Shown one piece after another: positions 8,459-16,415 of a DNA stretch of 52,063 bases. The translations under genes and the position numbers were made by a program. The DNA comes from Chitinophaga pinensis (lineage in GTDB: Bacteria; Bacteroidota; Bacteroidia; Flavobacteriales_D; Crocinitomicaceae): NCBI GenBank assembly GCA_943324565.2, contig CALPMC020000005.1, forward strand, positions 1 to 52,063, in the 5' to 3' direction. Positions within the stretch are counted from its first letter, which is position 1. Each line of letters starts with the position of its first letter. The notes under the pieces were generated by a model. That model saw nothing but the letters and a program-made list of their open reading frames with translations, was not told the DNA's origin and made no database searches.

Positions 8459-8661
8459 ATGAATTAATCGTCAACAAAAACAGAGGTATATAATACATTT
8501 TAGACGCACAAAAACAGTTGTTAATTGTTGAAAGAGCATTGTTAAGAGAATCGTCTGAAATTGACGATGAAGGAACAAATGCTTATATCAGTGATTTGAT
8601 ACGAGAAAAAGAAAGAATAAATTGAATGTTTAATGCGAGGTTAGATAATACAATTAAGTAA
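8459..8661 (+). pseudogene. dps: decayed, internally deleted dps (DNA-binding ferritin-like protein)
   Basis: One frame from 8494 reads YILDAQKQLLIVERALL, continues through RESSEIDDEGTNAYISDLIREKERIN, hits TGA at 8623-8625, then continues in frame as MFNARLDNTIK and a normal TAA at 8659-8661. This matches the C-terminal third of Bacteroidota Dps proteins, whose endings read DEGT-x-A-x-x-SD-x-IRE-x-EK-x-x-WM. The TGA sits exactly where the conserved Trp (TGG) belongs, a single base change. The ATG at 8459 is followed by a stop after two codons, and about 100 residues including the ferroxidase helices are missing. Dps normally stores iron and shields DNA under peroxide stress; this copy cannot. 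The promoter-like sequence upstream is still present. Confidence 0.75.
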
Positions 8662-8678
8662 AATCAAGCACAAATAGT

Positions 8679-8686
8679 TAAATTTG
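8679..8686 (+). promoter_or_regulatory. candidate -7 box of ahpC (TAAATTTG)
   Basis: Exact match to TAnnTTTG, 38 bases before the ahpC ATG. No TTG is found at the usual -33 distance, in line with a promoter that needs OxyR for activity. Confidence 0.45.
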
Positions 8687-8724
8687 CAACTAAATTAGTA
8701 ATCATCAAATAAAAAATAAAAACT

Positions 8725-9348
8725 ATGGCAACATTAGTAGGAAAACAATTTCCAGACATTACAGTAAAAGCTATCGACGAAATGGGCGATGCGTTTCAAT
8801 TAAACGTGCTTAAACAAGCGGTTGAAAACAAGAAAAAAGTAGTTTTATTCTGGTATCCAAAGGATTTTACATTCGTTTGTCCAACTGAGATTCACGCATT
8901 TCAAGAAGCAGCTGCTGAATTTGCAAAAAGAAATACAATCGTTATCGGTGCGTCTTGTGATACTGCTGAAGTACATTTTGCTTGGTTAAATACAGCAAAA
9001 GACAACGGTGGAATTGAAGGTGTTAAGTTTCCAATCTTAGCTGATTCAACACGAGTTTTAGCTTACGAATTAGGAATCTTGGATTATGACATGTATGATG
9101 AAGATGGTCCTGCAGGTGATAACGTTCCTTACAGAGCAACTTATTTGTTAGACGAAAACGGAATGGTTTTCCACGAGTCAGTAAATCATTTTCCAGTAGG
9201 AAGAAACGTTCATGAGTATATTCGTTTAATTGATGCATTTACGCACGTTCAAACACACGGAGAAGTTTGTCCAGCAAACTGGGAAGAAGGAAAAGATGCG
9301 ATGAAAGCAACTAGAACTGGAACTGCTGAATATTTAAGCAAGCACTAA
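8725..9348 (+). CDS. ahpC: 2-Cys peroxiredoxin (AhpC/Prx1 type)
   Basis: It reduces hydrogen peroxide and organic peroxides in the cytoplasm. The peroxidatic cysteine is Cys52 in FTFVCPTEI and the resolving cysteine Cys182 in EVCPANW, both in canonical contexts; the catalytic Arg sits in PYRATYLLDE. The length (207 aa) is that of typical 2-Cys peroxiredoxins. The ATG at 8725 is preceded by an A-rich leader without a Shine-Dalgarno sequence. No ahpF is present: a thioredoxin-like gene begins 11 bases downstream and is the likely electron donor. Divergent oxyR upstream points to peroxide induction. Confidence 0.93.
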   Translation: MATLVGKQFPDITVKAIDEMGDAFQLNVLKQAVENKKKVVLFWYPKDFTFVCPTEIHAFQEAAAEFAKRNTIVIGASCDTAEVHFAWLNTAKDNGGIEGVKFPILADSTRVLAYELGILDYDMYDEDGPAGDNVPYRATYLLDENGMVFHESVNHFPVGRNVHEYIRLIDAFTHVQTHGEVCPANWEEGKDAMKATRTGTAEYLSKH

Positions 9349-9359
9349 AAAAATAAATT

Positions 9360-9674
9360 ATGTTTTCAGAAATCACAGAAGATAACCTCGAACAATTATT
9401 AGCTTCCAACAAAAAAGTAATGGTGCAATATGGCGCTACTTGGTGTGGAAACTGTAAGATTACAAAACCGAAATTCAAAAGAATGGCGGAAGAGAATGAA
9501 GGAATCGAATTCTATTATGTAGATGCAGAGAAATTCCCTAATTCTCGAAAGTTTGCAAACGTAAGTAATTTACCAACATTTGCTGGTTTTGTTAACGGTG
9601 CTTTAGTGAAGGAAGCTCAAGGAAATAAAATAGAAACCATTCAAGAAGTACTCCATGAGGTTACCGCTAATTAA
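9360..9674 (+). CDS. thioredoxin-family protein with CGNC active site
   Basis: A compact 104-residue thioredoxin fold with the active site ATWCGNCK (Cys29 and Cys32). Asn replaces the usual Pro between the cysteines, which in thioredoxins tends to alter redox potential. The cis-proline loop is present as SNLPTFAGF. There is no signal peptide, so it acts in the cytoplasm, most likely reducing the AhpC encoded 11 bases upstream. The end overlaps the start of the DUF6952 gene by 20 bases, implying translational coupling of all three genes. Confidence 0.9.
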   Translation: MFSEITEDNLEQLLASNKKVMVQYGATWCGNCKITKPKFKRMAEENEGIEFYYVDAEKFPNSRKFANVSNLPTFAGFVNGALVKEAQGNKIETIQEVLHEVTAN

Positions 9675-9909
9675 ACACATTGTCGAGTTCATTGAAGTGA
9701 ACGACGAAGATTATATCATCGAAACAATGGAAACACTTGAAAATCTAATCGAAGCTCCGGGAATTAAAGACGAAGAACTAGATGTGATTGGAGAATTGCT
9801 TTCTAATTATTCAGGAGCATTAGAGGTTCACAAAGAAATTCAAGCAGGAACGCCCAAAAGAGATGCTTTGAACGGATTTATGAAACGAGTTACTGGATCA
9901 ATCAATTAA
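9655..9909 (+). CDS. DUF6952-type small protein, 84 aa
   Basis: The product (starting MRLPLIKHIVEF) resembles the small DUF6952 proteins that accompany AhpC and thioredoxin genes in Flavobacteriia. It is helical and acidic, with ELDVIGELLSNYSGALEVHK and a C-terminal MKRVTGSIN, and has no cysteine, signal peptide or membrane segment. Its function is unknown. The ATG lies inside the thioredoxin gene (20-base overlap), and a terminator follows 22 bases after the stop, so it is the last gene of an ahpC-thioredoxin-DUF6952 operon. The fixed context suggests a helper role in peroxide reduction, but that is inference. Confidence 0.85.
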   Translation: MRLPLIKHIVEFIEVNDEDYIIETMETLENLIEAPGIKDEELDVIGELLSNYSGALEVHKEIQAGTPKRDALNGFMKRVTGSIN

Positions 9910-9931
9910 AATTTAAAAATTAAGTTTTTTG

Positions 9932-9959
9932 AAAGTCGGCTGAAAAGTCGACTTTTTTT
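9932..9959 (+). terminator. rho-independent terminator of the ahpC operon
   Basis: AAAGTCG (9932-9938) pairs with CGACTTT (9949-9955), loop of ten bases, ending in a run of seven T (9953-9959). It lies 22 bases after the DUF6952 stop. The stem sequence is nearly the same as that of the terminator at 37047. Confidence 0.8.
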
Positions 9960-10023
9960 GTGCCTTGAAAATTAATTAATCCTAAATTTACAAGAATCAT
10001 TCATTCCGTTTTTTTATTATCCT

Positions 10024-10593
10024 ATGCCTTATTTTATTAATCTTTTTGGAGAAAGTTTGCGCTATTGGATTTGCGATTTACCACAAGAAACGTATGATTT
10101 TATGCGTAAGTACAAAGAAGAAAACAGTAAATCGTGGGAAGAATTATTTTTCGATTTTGACTTTCTAAATACTTTTGGGTTTAATCATTGGTCCGAACTA
10201 ACTGAGCATCCTGAATTTCGTGGTTTTTTGATTACCAAAAACAATCGCATCGAAGTTAAAGGTAAAACGAAAAAAGTTTTGAAACTAACTGCAACTGAAT
10301 TGCTTAATCAAAACACCTTGTTTCCGCTTTATCAAGTTTCAATGGTGGAATCAACTTTGCATATGAATGGATCGAAACGTTTTGTTTTACTGAATTATGA
10401 AATTGGACAATTCGCAAAATATAGCTTTGAAAGCGATTCATTTGAAGTGGATAAGCTCGATTTTCAGGTGAGTCAATTTCCCTATTCGAATGCTGATTGT
10501 TTATTAGTTAACGTCCAATATCAAGGTATAGAATTAAAAATGTTACAAGAAGATACGCTTGTCAATAAAATGCAAGTTATTGAGGTGTCTTGA
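10024..10593 (+). CDS. uncharacterised protein, 189 aa
   Basis: I do not recognise this protein. It has no signal peptide, membrane segment or metal motif. The N-terminal half is rich in aromatic residues (YWICDLPQETYDFMRKY, ELFFDFDFLNTFGFNHW) and the C-terminal half looks like beta-strands (RFVLLNYEIGQFAKY). The clean frame and ATG at 10024 following a terminator suggest an independent gene, 114 bases beyond the ahpC operon. No promoter box stands out. Probably a soluble cytoplasmic protein. Confidence 0.6.
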   Translation: MPYFINLFGESLRYWICDLPQETYDFMRKYKEENSKSWEELFFDFDFLNTFGFNHWSELTEHPEFRGFLITKNNRIEVKGKTKKVLKLTATELLNQNTLFPLYQVSMVESTLHMNGSKRFVLLNYEIGQFAKYSFESDSFEVDKLDFQVSQFPYSNADCLLVNVQYQGIELKMLQEDTLVNKMQVIEVS

Positions 10594-10745
10594 TAATTGT
10601 GAAGATTCTTTTAAAACCTTGATATAACAATGAAATTTAGCGATTATCAATTCAATTTTTTGAGTGTTAGTAATCGTACCAATAAAATAATTGCATATTT
10701 AAAATCAATAATTTAATCGAAGTGAGGGCTATTTGGTGAATATAA
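10594..10745. other. non-coding stretch before the palindromic repeat
   Basis: The whole gap 10594-11055 has no convincing gene. This first part is plain AT-rich sequence in which I see nothing; the middle holds the repeat at 10746-10910, and the remainder up to the GbsR-like gene is also featureless. Confidence 0.5.
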
Positions 10746-10910
10746 GCGAACAATCTCCGGCCTTGAATTTCTTGGTTTTAACTACTGAACTGTAACTGTT
10801 AATTTTTAAAATTTCTGTAAGAACATTTTTAAAAAAGTTCAGTTTCAGAAAGGAGTTAAAATTGTTCGCTACGTGTTGTAAATACATGTTTAACAGTAAT
10901 TTGCGAACAA
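10746..10910. repeat. long imperfect palindrome with partial direct duplication
   Basis: GCGAACAAT (10746-10754) is inverted as ATTGTTCGC (10861-10869); TTTTAACT (10776-10783) is inverted as AGTTAAAA (10854-10861); CTGAACT (10785-10791) is inverted as AGTTCAG (10836-10842). The three pairs nest around one centre with 21 extra bases in the left arm. GCGAACAA recurs directly at 10903-10910, and CCTTGA with a following TTG recurs after each copy. The 79-codon minus-strand frame across it (10729-10968) has no recognisable protein. It may be a miniature mobile element or the eroded end of one. Confidence 0.5.
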
Positions 10911-11055
10911 AGATAAATTCAGAGCCTTGATTTTTTGATTCTTTTTCATCAAGGAAAAAGAATGGCAAAATGAAAATATTAGCTCAATTTGCGATTTTAT
11001 TATAATCATGATTAGAATTTTTAAAAGGATATACAAAAGTGAATATTCAACTTTC

Positions 11056-11559
11056 CTATTTAAACAAGTTTAGAATTTTACCAAAAAAAGCATGTTCATC
11101 TGCTTTCATTAATGCGTTTGACATAGAATCCAATTTATTCACTAAGCGATCGATGCTTTCAATGGTGTTTTCAAATTCTTTCTTTTCTTCTAAATTATCT
11201 GATTCAACCGTTTTTAATTCATTTAAATGTTGAATTAAAGGTTCAATTTCTCTTCGCTTTCGTTCACGTACAATTCGTTTAGCTACTTCCCACATATCTT
11301 TTTCCGCTCTAAAAAACTCCCTTCTTTCTCCTAAGATTGTTTCTTTATACACTAAATTCCAATTGATTAATTCACGAACATTCGTATTGGCATTGCCTCT
11401 AGAAATTTGAAGTTTTCCCATAATTTCTTCTGTGCTCAATGCATTTGGACTTGTTATTAAAATAGCGTGAACTTGTGCCATTGAACGGTTAATTCCCCAC
11501 TGAGATCCAAAATTCCCCCATAAGTTGATAAACTGATTTTTTGCTTGCTCTAATTCCAT
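11056..11559 (-). CDS. GbsR/MarR-family transcriptional regulator
   Basis: Residues 20-90 form a winged helix-turn-helix of the GbsR branch of MarR regulators: WGINRSMAQVHAIL, then ALSTEEIMGKLQISRGNANTNVREL as recognition unit and VYKETILGERREFFRAEKDMWEV as wing. The C-terminal third is a charged helix likely to mediate dimerisation. The length (167 aa) fits. GbsR-type proteins regulate osmoprotectant or envelope functions; the target here is unknown. It is transcribed alone on the minus strand, 165 bases beyond the end of the cluster at 11725-15633. Confidence 0.85.
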   Translation of the reverse strand: MELEQAKNQFINLWGNFGSQWGINRSMAQVHAILITSPNALSTEEIMGKLQISRGNANTNVRELINWNLVYKETILGERREFFRAEKDMWEVAKRIVRERKRREIEPLIQHLNELKTVESDNLEEKKEFENTIESIDRLVNKLDSMSNALMKADEHAFFGKILNLFK

Positions 11560-11724
11560 GAACCAAAGATAATTGTTTTCATTTTATTTTGAAAGTTTAG
11601 AAAATATAAGATGTTAAAATTTAGAATATAAGCTAGTTCAATTTGAAAAAATAGATTTAAGTATTTTTTTCTTAAAGATTAATCCGAAAGCTATAATTCT
11701 ATTATTATTAAAATAGATTGAAAA

Positions 11725-13053
11725 TCAAATCAACTTATTTCTTCTAAATATCCTTCTCACGGGAATTTGCAGACTACCAAAGATTTCGTAAGTATTTAAT
11801 GAATCAATATTGAAGATGTATCTTGTTCCTTCTTTTGTCCATATAACTTGATTTCTGGTACTTTGCTCTGTTTTTGGTGCTTGTTGACCAGAATAAAATT
11901 GGTAACTTTTTCTATTATTGGTTGAATGCAATAATGGAGAAAATAAAAATCTAAAGTTTTCTTGCTCTTGCGTTAAAATTCCTTTTTTAAGTAATTTGTT
12001 GATGAAAATGGAAGCGTGATAAGTCGATGTAAAATAAACGGAATAGCCTGGAACAGTAACTTCTCTTGTTTTTTCGACCTCGGCAGTATTAAAGTCTTCG
12101 TCTAATTCTGTTTCAATATATGTTTCTTGAACTGTTTGTAAACCACCTTCCATAAAAGATAAATCTCCATCCCAAGCTTTGAGAAAATCAACAAATGGAA
12201 AACCAAAACGCTTGCCAATCTTTGCTAATTCCTTGTATAATTTATCTTCAGGGTGTTTTCTTAATTCTGATATATCTAAATGTAATTCAATTGATTTTGT
12301 TGCATTTTCAATATTTCTAAAACCTTTACCGATAAGTTTTTTGTAAATATAAAATGGAGATTCTTTTTTTAAATAACTTTTTAAATTGAAACTTAAAGAA
12401 TCACTATCATGTGCAAACATTGCTGTTTTGATTCCCATACTCTTAAGTCGTTCCCAATTTGAATAAATCACTAAATGTTCATTTCTAAATTGTTTTTTGT
12501 TTAAAAACGTTTTCCAAGTTTCATTAATTCCTAAATATTTGGCTTTTGTAACTTGATTAAAATGGCTAATAAAATCTGTTCCTTTAAAGTAAAAAAGATA
12601 ATTCCTACCATAATGTAAGTACATTTTTTCTTTTTTAAACCTATAGATTTGATGTTCATTTATAATTGTATCTTCTATCTCAATAAACTTTCGAAGTCGT
12701 TCTATTCCTTGGCTTATTTTTGAAGAATCACTTACTTCTAGCATACATCCCCAATCACCACTTTCATTTCCAAATAGATAAACTTTTTTTTGAAGATTTA
12801 ATCCATACATTTTACCTTGACCTAAAAGAAATTCATAGGAAGTAAAATCACGAAAAGGAATCTTGTGGTAATACATCATTCCACTTGTTTCACGAGCTAA
12901 ATCCAAAACATTTACTTTTCCAACAAAATCAGCATTAGGAAGTCGATCAATTAATCTTGGTGGCGTAGGTTTTTGAAAAAAGAATGGTTTAAAGTACAAA
13001 AATGCACCCAAAGCTGCTGATAGAATAATGATTGTTATTGTTTTGCGAATCAA
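11725..13053 (-). CDS. membrane-anchored DUF4836-like protein, 442 aa
   Basis: An N-terminal membrane segment (about residues 5-25) leads to an extracytoplasmic domain. The pattern resembles the two other DUF4836-like proteins: an opening 'LPNADFVGKVNVLDLA', then 'GKMYGLNLQKKVYLFG' and a paired alpha/beta block. I see no catalytic motif. The frame opens with TTG at 13051-13053, 5 bases after the stop of the preceding gene; no ATG lies between, so TTG with translational coupling is the best start. It is the last gene of the 15633-to-11725 cluster. Function unknown. Confidence 0.65.
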   Translation of the reverse strand: MIRKTITIIILSAALGAFLYFKPFFFQKPTPPRLIDRLPNADFVGKVNVLDLARETSGMMYYHKIPFRDFTSYEFLLGQGKMYGLNLQKKVYLFGNESGDWGCMLEVSDSSKISQGIERLRKFIEIEDTIINEHQIYRFKKEKMYLHYGRNYLFYFKGTDFISHFNQVTKAKYLGINETWKTFLNKKQFRNEHLVIYSNWERLKSMGIKTAMFAHDSDSLSFNLKSYLKKESPFYIYKKLIGKGFRNIENATKSIELHLDISELRKHPEDKLYKELAKIGKRFGFPFVDFLKAWDGDLSFMEGGLQTVQETYIETELDEDFNTAEVEKTREVTVPGYSVYFTSTYHASIFINKLLKKGILTQEQENFRFLFSPLLHSTNNRKSYQFYSGQQAPKTEQSTRNQVIWTKEGTRYIFNIDSLNTYEIFGSLQIPVRRIFRRNKLI

Positions 13054-13058
13054 AGCTA

Positions 13059-14918
13059 TTATTTTGTTACAATGTAAATAGAGTTGATTAAATCTAATAA
13101 ATGTTTGCCTGAGGTATCATCTCCTTGAAAAGTATATTCGATTTTGAAATCTGTTTTTTTGATTGTTGTTTTGCTTGAAAGTAATTCAAGACTTCCTGAT
13201 TTCCCTTTCAATGTTTGAATAATTTCATTCTGACGATCATTTAAAACGTCCATTGGAAAACGATTGATTGTTTCCGCAACATTTATATTCGCGTACATAA
13301 ATCCACTTTTCTTTGCTTTTTTTCCTGCTTTACGATTTAATTTATTGCTTGCGTAACCATTGGAATGATTTATAGCTAAATCTTCATCATTGGTTAAGAT
13401 GAACAATCCATTTTTATTAATCATATATAGTGGCGCAGCGTCAAAAATAGCGTTTTCAAAAATCCAATAATTTCCTTTGTTTTGAATTTTTGATGTCAAT
13501 CTTCCCATATGTTTAAGGATTTTCTCTGGAATATCTTTTCTATCGATTGTTATTCCATAAGTGAAAATCGGCATATCTTCTTCAGCTTCTGCTACTCTCT
13601 CTCCGTATTCAAACGTTTCTTCATCATAGAAAAATTCAATTTTCTTTGTTTTGATTTTTTTGAATCCATTAAATGAACCAAACATACTTCCTTTATATGT
13701 ACCGAAAAGCGCATCTTTGTTAATGAATTCATTCAATAATTCAATCGTCAAAACGTTCATCGCAATTTGAGCATTTTTTTCTTCACTAAGAATCGGCATA
13801 ATAATTTCGTAAGCTTTTTCGTAAGCTTGACGCATATTTACGTTGTAAGAAAAGTAACCTGAACTATTATTTGGAATGTATTTTAAGATGTTTTTATCGA
13901 ATTTAGAATCATTCATTTCTTTGTAAATCGCCCCTAAACCAACACCGTATTCTGCTGTAATATCAAATTGAACGGCATGTTCTTTTAAATAAATATCACC
14001 CAAAATTACATTTCCAGCATACAATTCTTGAATGTCTTTATACAAACTTGGAAGTACTGTTTGAAAATACCAAAGTCCACTAGCTTTATCAATATTACGA
14101 GCGTTATCCATGTAGAAAACTCCTTCTGAATTGTGCGTCAATTGAATAGCAAAACGACTATCGAAAGAGGGTAAATTAATATTTTGAACTAGTAATTCAT
14201 TCAAAATCAATTCTAATTGAGCTTGTTGTAAAACTAATTGAACGCTATCTCTTAACTCATAATAGTTTTTCACATTTGGATCCTCTGACGCGTCTGGAAA
14301 TAATTCTGTTTCTTCCTCAATGACTTCTTCCTCTTCCCCAAAAACTTTTTCATCTAAAATAGATGGCTCTTCTATTTCATCTCCGAAATAATCAAAAGGA
14401 CTTTCATTTCCACGAGCATACCAAATTGAATCAGTCCTTTCGGAAATGTAATCCATTGTTGGTTCTACGCGTATTAATAATGCGCTGTTTTCACGAATGA
14501 TTAAATTATTAAAAAATGAACCGTAAACCTTTGTTTTTTCATTGCTCATTTTTTCAATCAAATCGAAATCGTCAAAGACAGTAAATAATTTTTGTTGATC
14601 TTTTACACCAAATGAAAAACCTGATATTTCTGATTTTTGAGCTTTACCGTAAAAAACATTTAACTTTTGGTTGAAATCTAAACCAGAATCTTTTAAAGTA
14701 CTTCCAGTTGTTGAACCATCGAAAAGTTCTTGGTGCACTTCATACATGAAATCATAACTGATAAGTTCATCAAGAGAAATTTTCTGAAAAAGATTTATAT
14801 TGTTGATACTGAATACTGTAACAGCATCTTTTGGAATTAGATTTTCGGATTTTTGAGCTTTTACACTTAAAAAGCTTAGTAAAAATCCAGAAAATAAAAG
14901 TTGTTTTTTGAAGGACAT
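13059..14918 (-). CDS. secreted DUF4836-like protein, 619 aa
   Basis: A signal peptide (SFKKQLLFSGFLLSFLSVKAQ) directs export. The mature part opens with IPKDAVTVFSINNINLFQKI, a typical beginning for DUF4836/DUF3352-like proteins, and has an acidic insert (about 185-215: EVFGEEEEVIEEETELF). The second half repeats the same fold style, with GYFSYNVNMRQAYEKAYEI and GFMYANINVAETINRF. No enzymatic motif is seen. It is the middle gene of a cluster with a lipoprotein upstream (37 bases) and a membrane-anchored paralogue-like protein downstream (5 bases). Function unknown; an envelope scaffold or sensor is conceivable. Confidence 0.7.
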   Translation of the reverse strand: MSFKKQLLFSGFLLSFLSVKAQKSENLIPKDAVTVFSINNINLFQKISLDELISYDFMYEVHQELFDGSTTGSTLKDSGLDFNQKLNVFYGKAQKSEISGFSFGVKDQQKLFTVFDDFDLIEKMSNEKTKVYGSFFNNLIIRENSALLIRVEPTMDYISERTDSIWYARGNESPFDYFGDEIEEPSILDEKVFGEEEEVIEEETELFPDASEDPNVKNYYELRDSVQLVLQQAQLELILNELLVQNINLPSFDSRFAIQLTHNSEGVFYMDNARNIDKASGLWYFQTVLPSLYKDIQELYAGNVILGDIYLKEHAVQFDITAEYGVGLGAIYKEMNDSKFDKNILKYIPNNSSGYFSYNVNMRQAYEKAYEIIMPILSEEKNAQIAMNVLTIELLNEFINKDALFGTYKGSMFGSFNGFKKIKTKKIEFFYDEETFEYGERVAEAEEDMPIFTYGITIDRKDIPEKILKHMGRLTSKIQNKGNYWIFENAIFDAAPLYMINKNGLFILTNDEDLAINHSNGYASNKLNRKAGKKAKKSGFMYANINVAETINRFPMDVLNDRQNEIIQTLKGKSGSLELLSSKTTIKKTDFKIEYTFQGDDTSGKHLLDLINSIYIVTK

Positions 14919-14955
14919 CGATGTGTGAATATTTTGCGAAATTACGAAAATATTC

Positions 14956-15633
14956 CTAGTTTTTATTGGAAATCAAATAGATTACATTTTCTAAAATATT
15001 TGGATTTTCTTTCAAGCTATAAGTATCTGTTTTAACCATTACTGCTTGCCTATTTTTTGATAAAATAGCAGAAGGGTTAGAAAATTTATCAACTGTTTTG
15101 TCAAATCGAGAAATAGAAGTGTAAGTTCCTAGTTTCAATTGATCAATATCATTTTGCTTTAAATCTTTTACTTTATTCATTGTAATTGCTGGAATTGATC
15201 GGGTTAGTTTTGTTCCATCCCAAATAATCCAATTGTGATTTAATTCAGAAGCGTTTTTTTCTTTTGTCAAACTACTGATTGTTGTCTTAATTCCTTCTTG
15301 TAGCAAGAGAACGTTAGTGAAATCACAAGAGAACTTAAAAATGAAATCTGTATAGTTTTCTTCAATTTTTACATTTGAAATACCATTTTGAGCATCTAAT
15401 GTTTTTATAAATTGCTGTACTTTTTCTTTTATATCTTCAATTTTTGGAACCTTTTGACCATCTAAACTATCTAAAGCTAAAATTGAATTAACTTTTATTT
15501 TATTGGAACTCAGATTGACATTATAGCGAAATGTCCCAGAACCATCAGCGTGTATAGTCAAATCGTCCATAATTTCGATACATGAACTCAAGCTAAAAAT
15601 AAGTATCAATAGAATTGTTAAGTTTTTTATCAC
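14956..15633 (-). CDS. lipoprotein, 225 aa, first gene of the DUF4836-like cluster
   Basis: A lipobox LSSC (Cys18) follows a hydrophobic N-terminus. The mature protein begins DDLTIHADGSGTFRYNVNLS, a pattern of beta-strands I associate with small Bacteroidota lipoproteins that mention 'DGSG' turns, but I cannot name a family. The start is GTG at 15631-15633. It is 37 bases upstream of the 619-residue DUF4836-like gene and on the same strand, so the three genes (15633 to 11725) probably form an operon for an envelope assembly of unknown role. Confidence 0.7.
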   Translation of the reverse strand: MIKNLTILLILIFSLSSCIEIMDDLTIHADGSGTFRYNVNLSSNKIKVNSILALDSLDGQKVPKIEDIKEKVQQFIKTLDAQNGISNVKIEENYTDFIFKFSCDFTNVLLLQEGIKTTISSLTKEKNASELNHNWIIWDGTKLTRSIPAITMNKVKDLKQNDIDQLKLGTYTSISRFDKTVDKFSNPSAILSKNRQAVMVKTDTYSLKENPNILENVIYLISNKN

Positions 15634-15692
15634 GGTTAAGATTTAAAATCGATGTATTTTTACAAATAAAGTGCCAAAGTTAATTCCTAAAT

Positions 15693-16400
15693 TTAAAATA
15701 AAGAACCTTGAATAAAATCTTCTTTGTAGAATGTTTGAATATCCTTTACATTTGGGTTTTTAGAATTTATAATTCGTTTGTCAATTAAATGTGCTTCAAT
15801 TTGAGATTCAGCTAGGATTTTTACTTGATTTATTTCTATTAATGAATCTGATAACCATGGTTCAATTTCTGTTTCAGCTAATAAAAGTGGCATTCTTTTT
15901 TTTGAATTATGAATCTCAGCTAAGAAAGAGTTGGCTTCACATGTCAGTATTGTGAAGGTTTTAATTTTTCTCAGCGTTTTTGGTTGAATCCATTCGCTAT
16001 ATAATCCCGCCATAGAAAATAGATCTTGCGATTTTGGAAATACAAAAAATGGAAGTTTGTCTTTTCCCTTGTGTTGCCATTCGAAATAACCTGTGGATGG
16101 AATAATGCAACGTTTTTGTTGAATCAATCCTTTGAAGGAAGGAGTTTTATCAATTGTTTCAATTCGTGCATTAGGAGTTTTTGAAGCAATTTCGGAAAAG
16201 TTTTCTCCTTTAAACCAATTAGGAACCAATCCCCAATTCATCAATTCCATTTCAGGTTTTTGGGTGATAATTCGCCAATCAGGAAAACTAAAAGCTGAAG
16301 CATAAAATAGGGGAGTGTCCGGAAATTTAAAAGGAATTTCTTTTTTGTATTTTTTCGCTAAATCAATATTTTTAGAAGTTGAGGAATTACTGTAACACAT
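15693..16400 (-). CDS. yedK: SRAP-family DNA-protein crosslinking protein (YedK/HMCES)
   Basis: After removal of Met the protein begins with Cys2 (MCYSN), which in this family forms a thiazolidine crosslink to abasic sites in single-stranded DNA and shields them from cleavage. The other conserved positions are present: STGYFEWQ with the active-site Glu near residue 107, and HNSKKRMPLLL with the conserved His near 161. The length (235 aa) is normal. It lies 15 bases beyond the CDF transporter stop on the same strand and may be read through from it; no LexA-like box is obvious. Confidence 0.92.
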   Translation of the reverse strand: MCYSNSSTSKNIDLAKKYKKEIPFKFPDTPLFYASAFSFPDWRIITQKPEMELMNWGLVPNWFKGENFSEIASKTPNARIETIDKTPSFKGLIQQKRCIIPSTGYFEWQHKGKDKLPFFVFPKSQDLFSMAGLYSEWIQPKTLRKIKTFTILTCEANSFLAEIHNSKKRMPLLLAETEIEPWLSDSLIEINQVKILAESQIEAHLIDKRIINSKNPNVKDIQTFYKEDFIQGSLF

Positions 16401-16415
16401 TTGAAGATAATTAAT

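Noticed and set aside
10729..10968. 79-codon minus-strand frame in the gap before the GbsR-like gene
   Set aside because: Low complexity and no recognisable protein; it coincides with the palindromic repeat, so it is more likely a by-product of the repeat.
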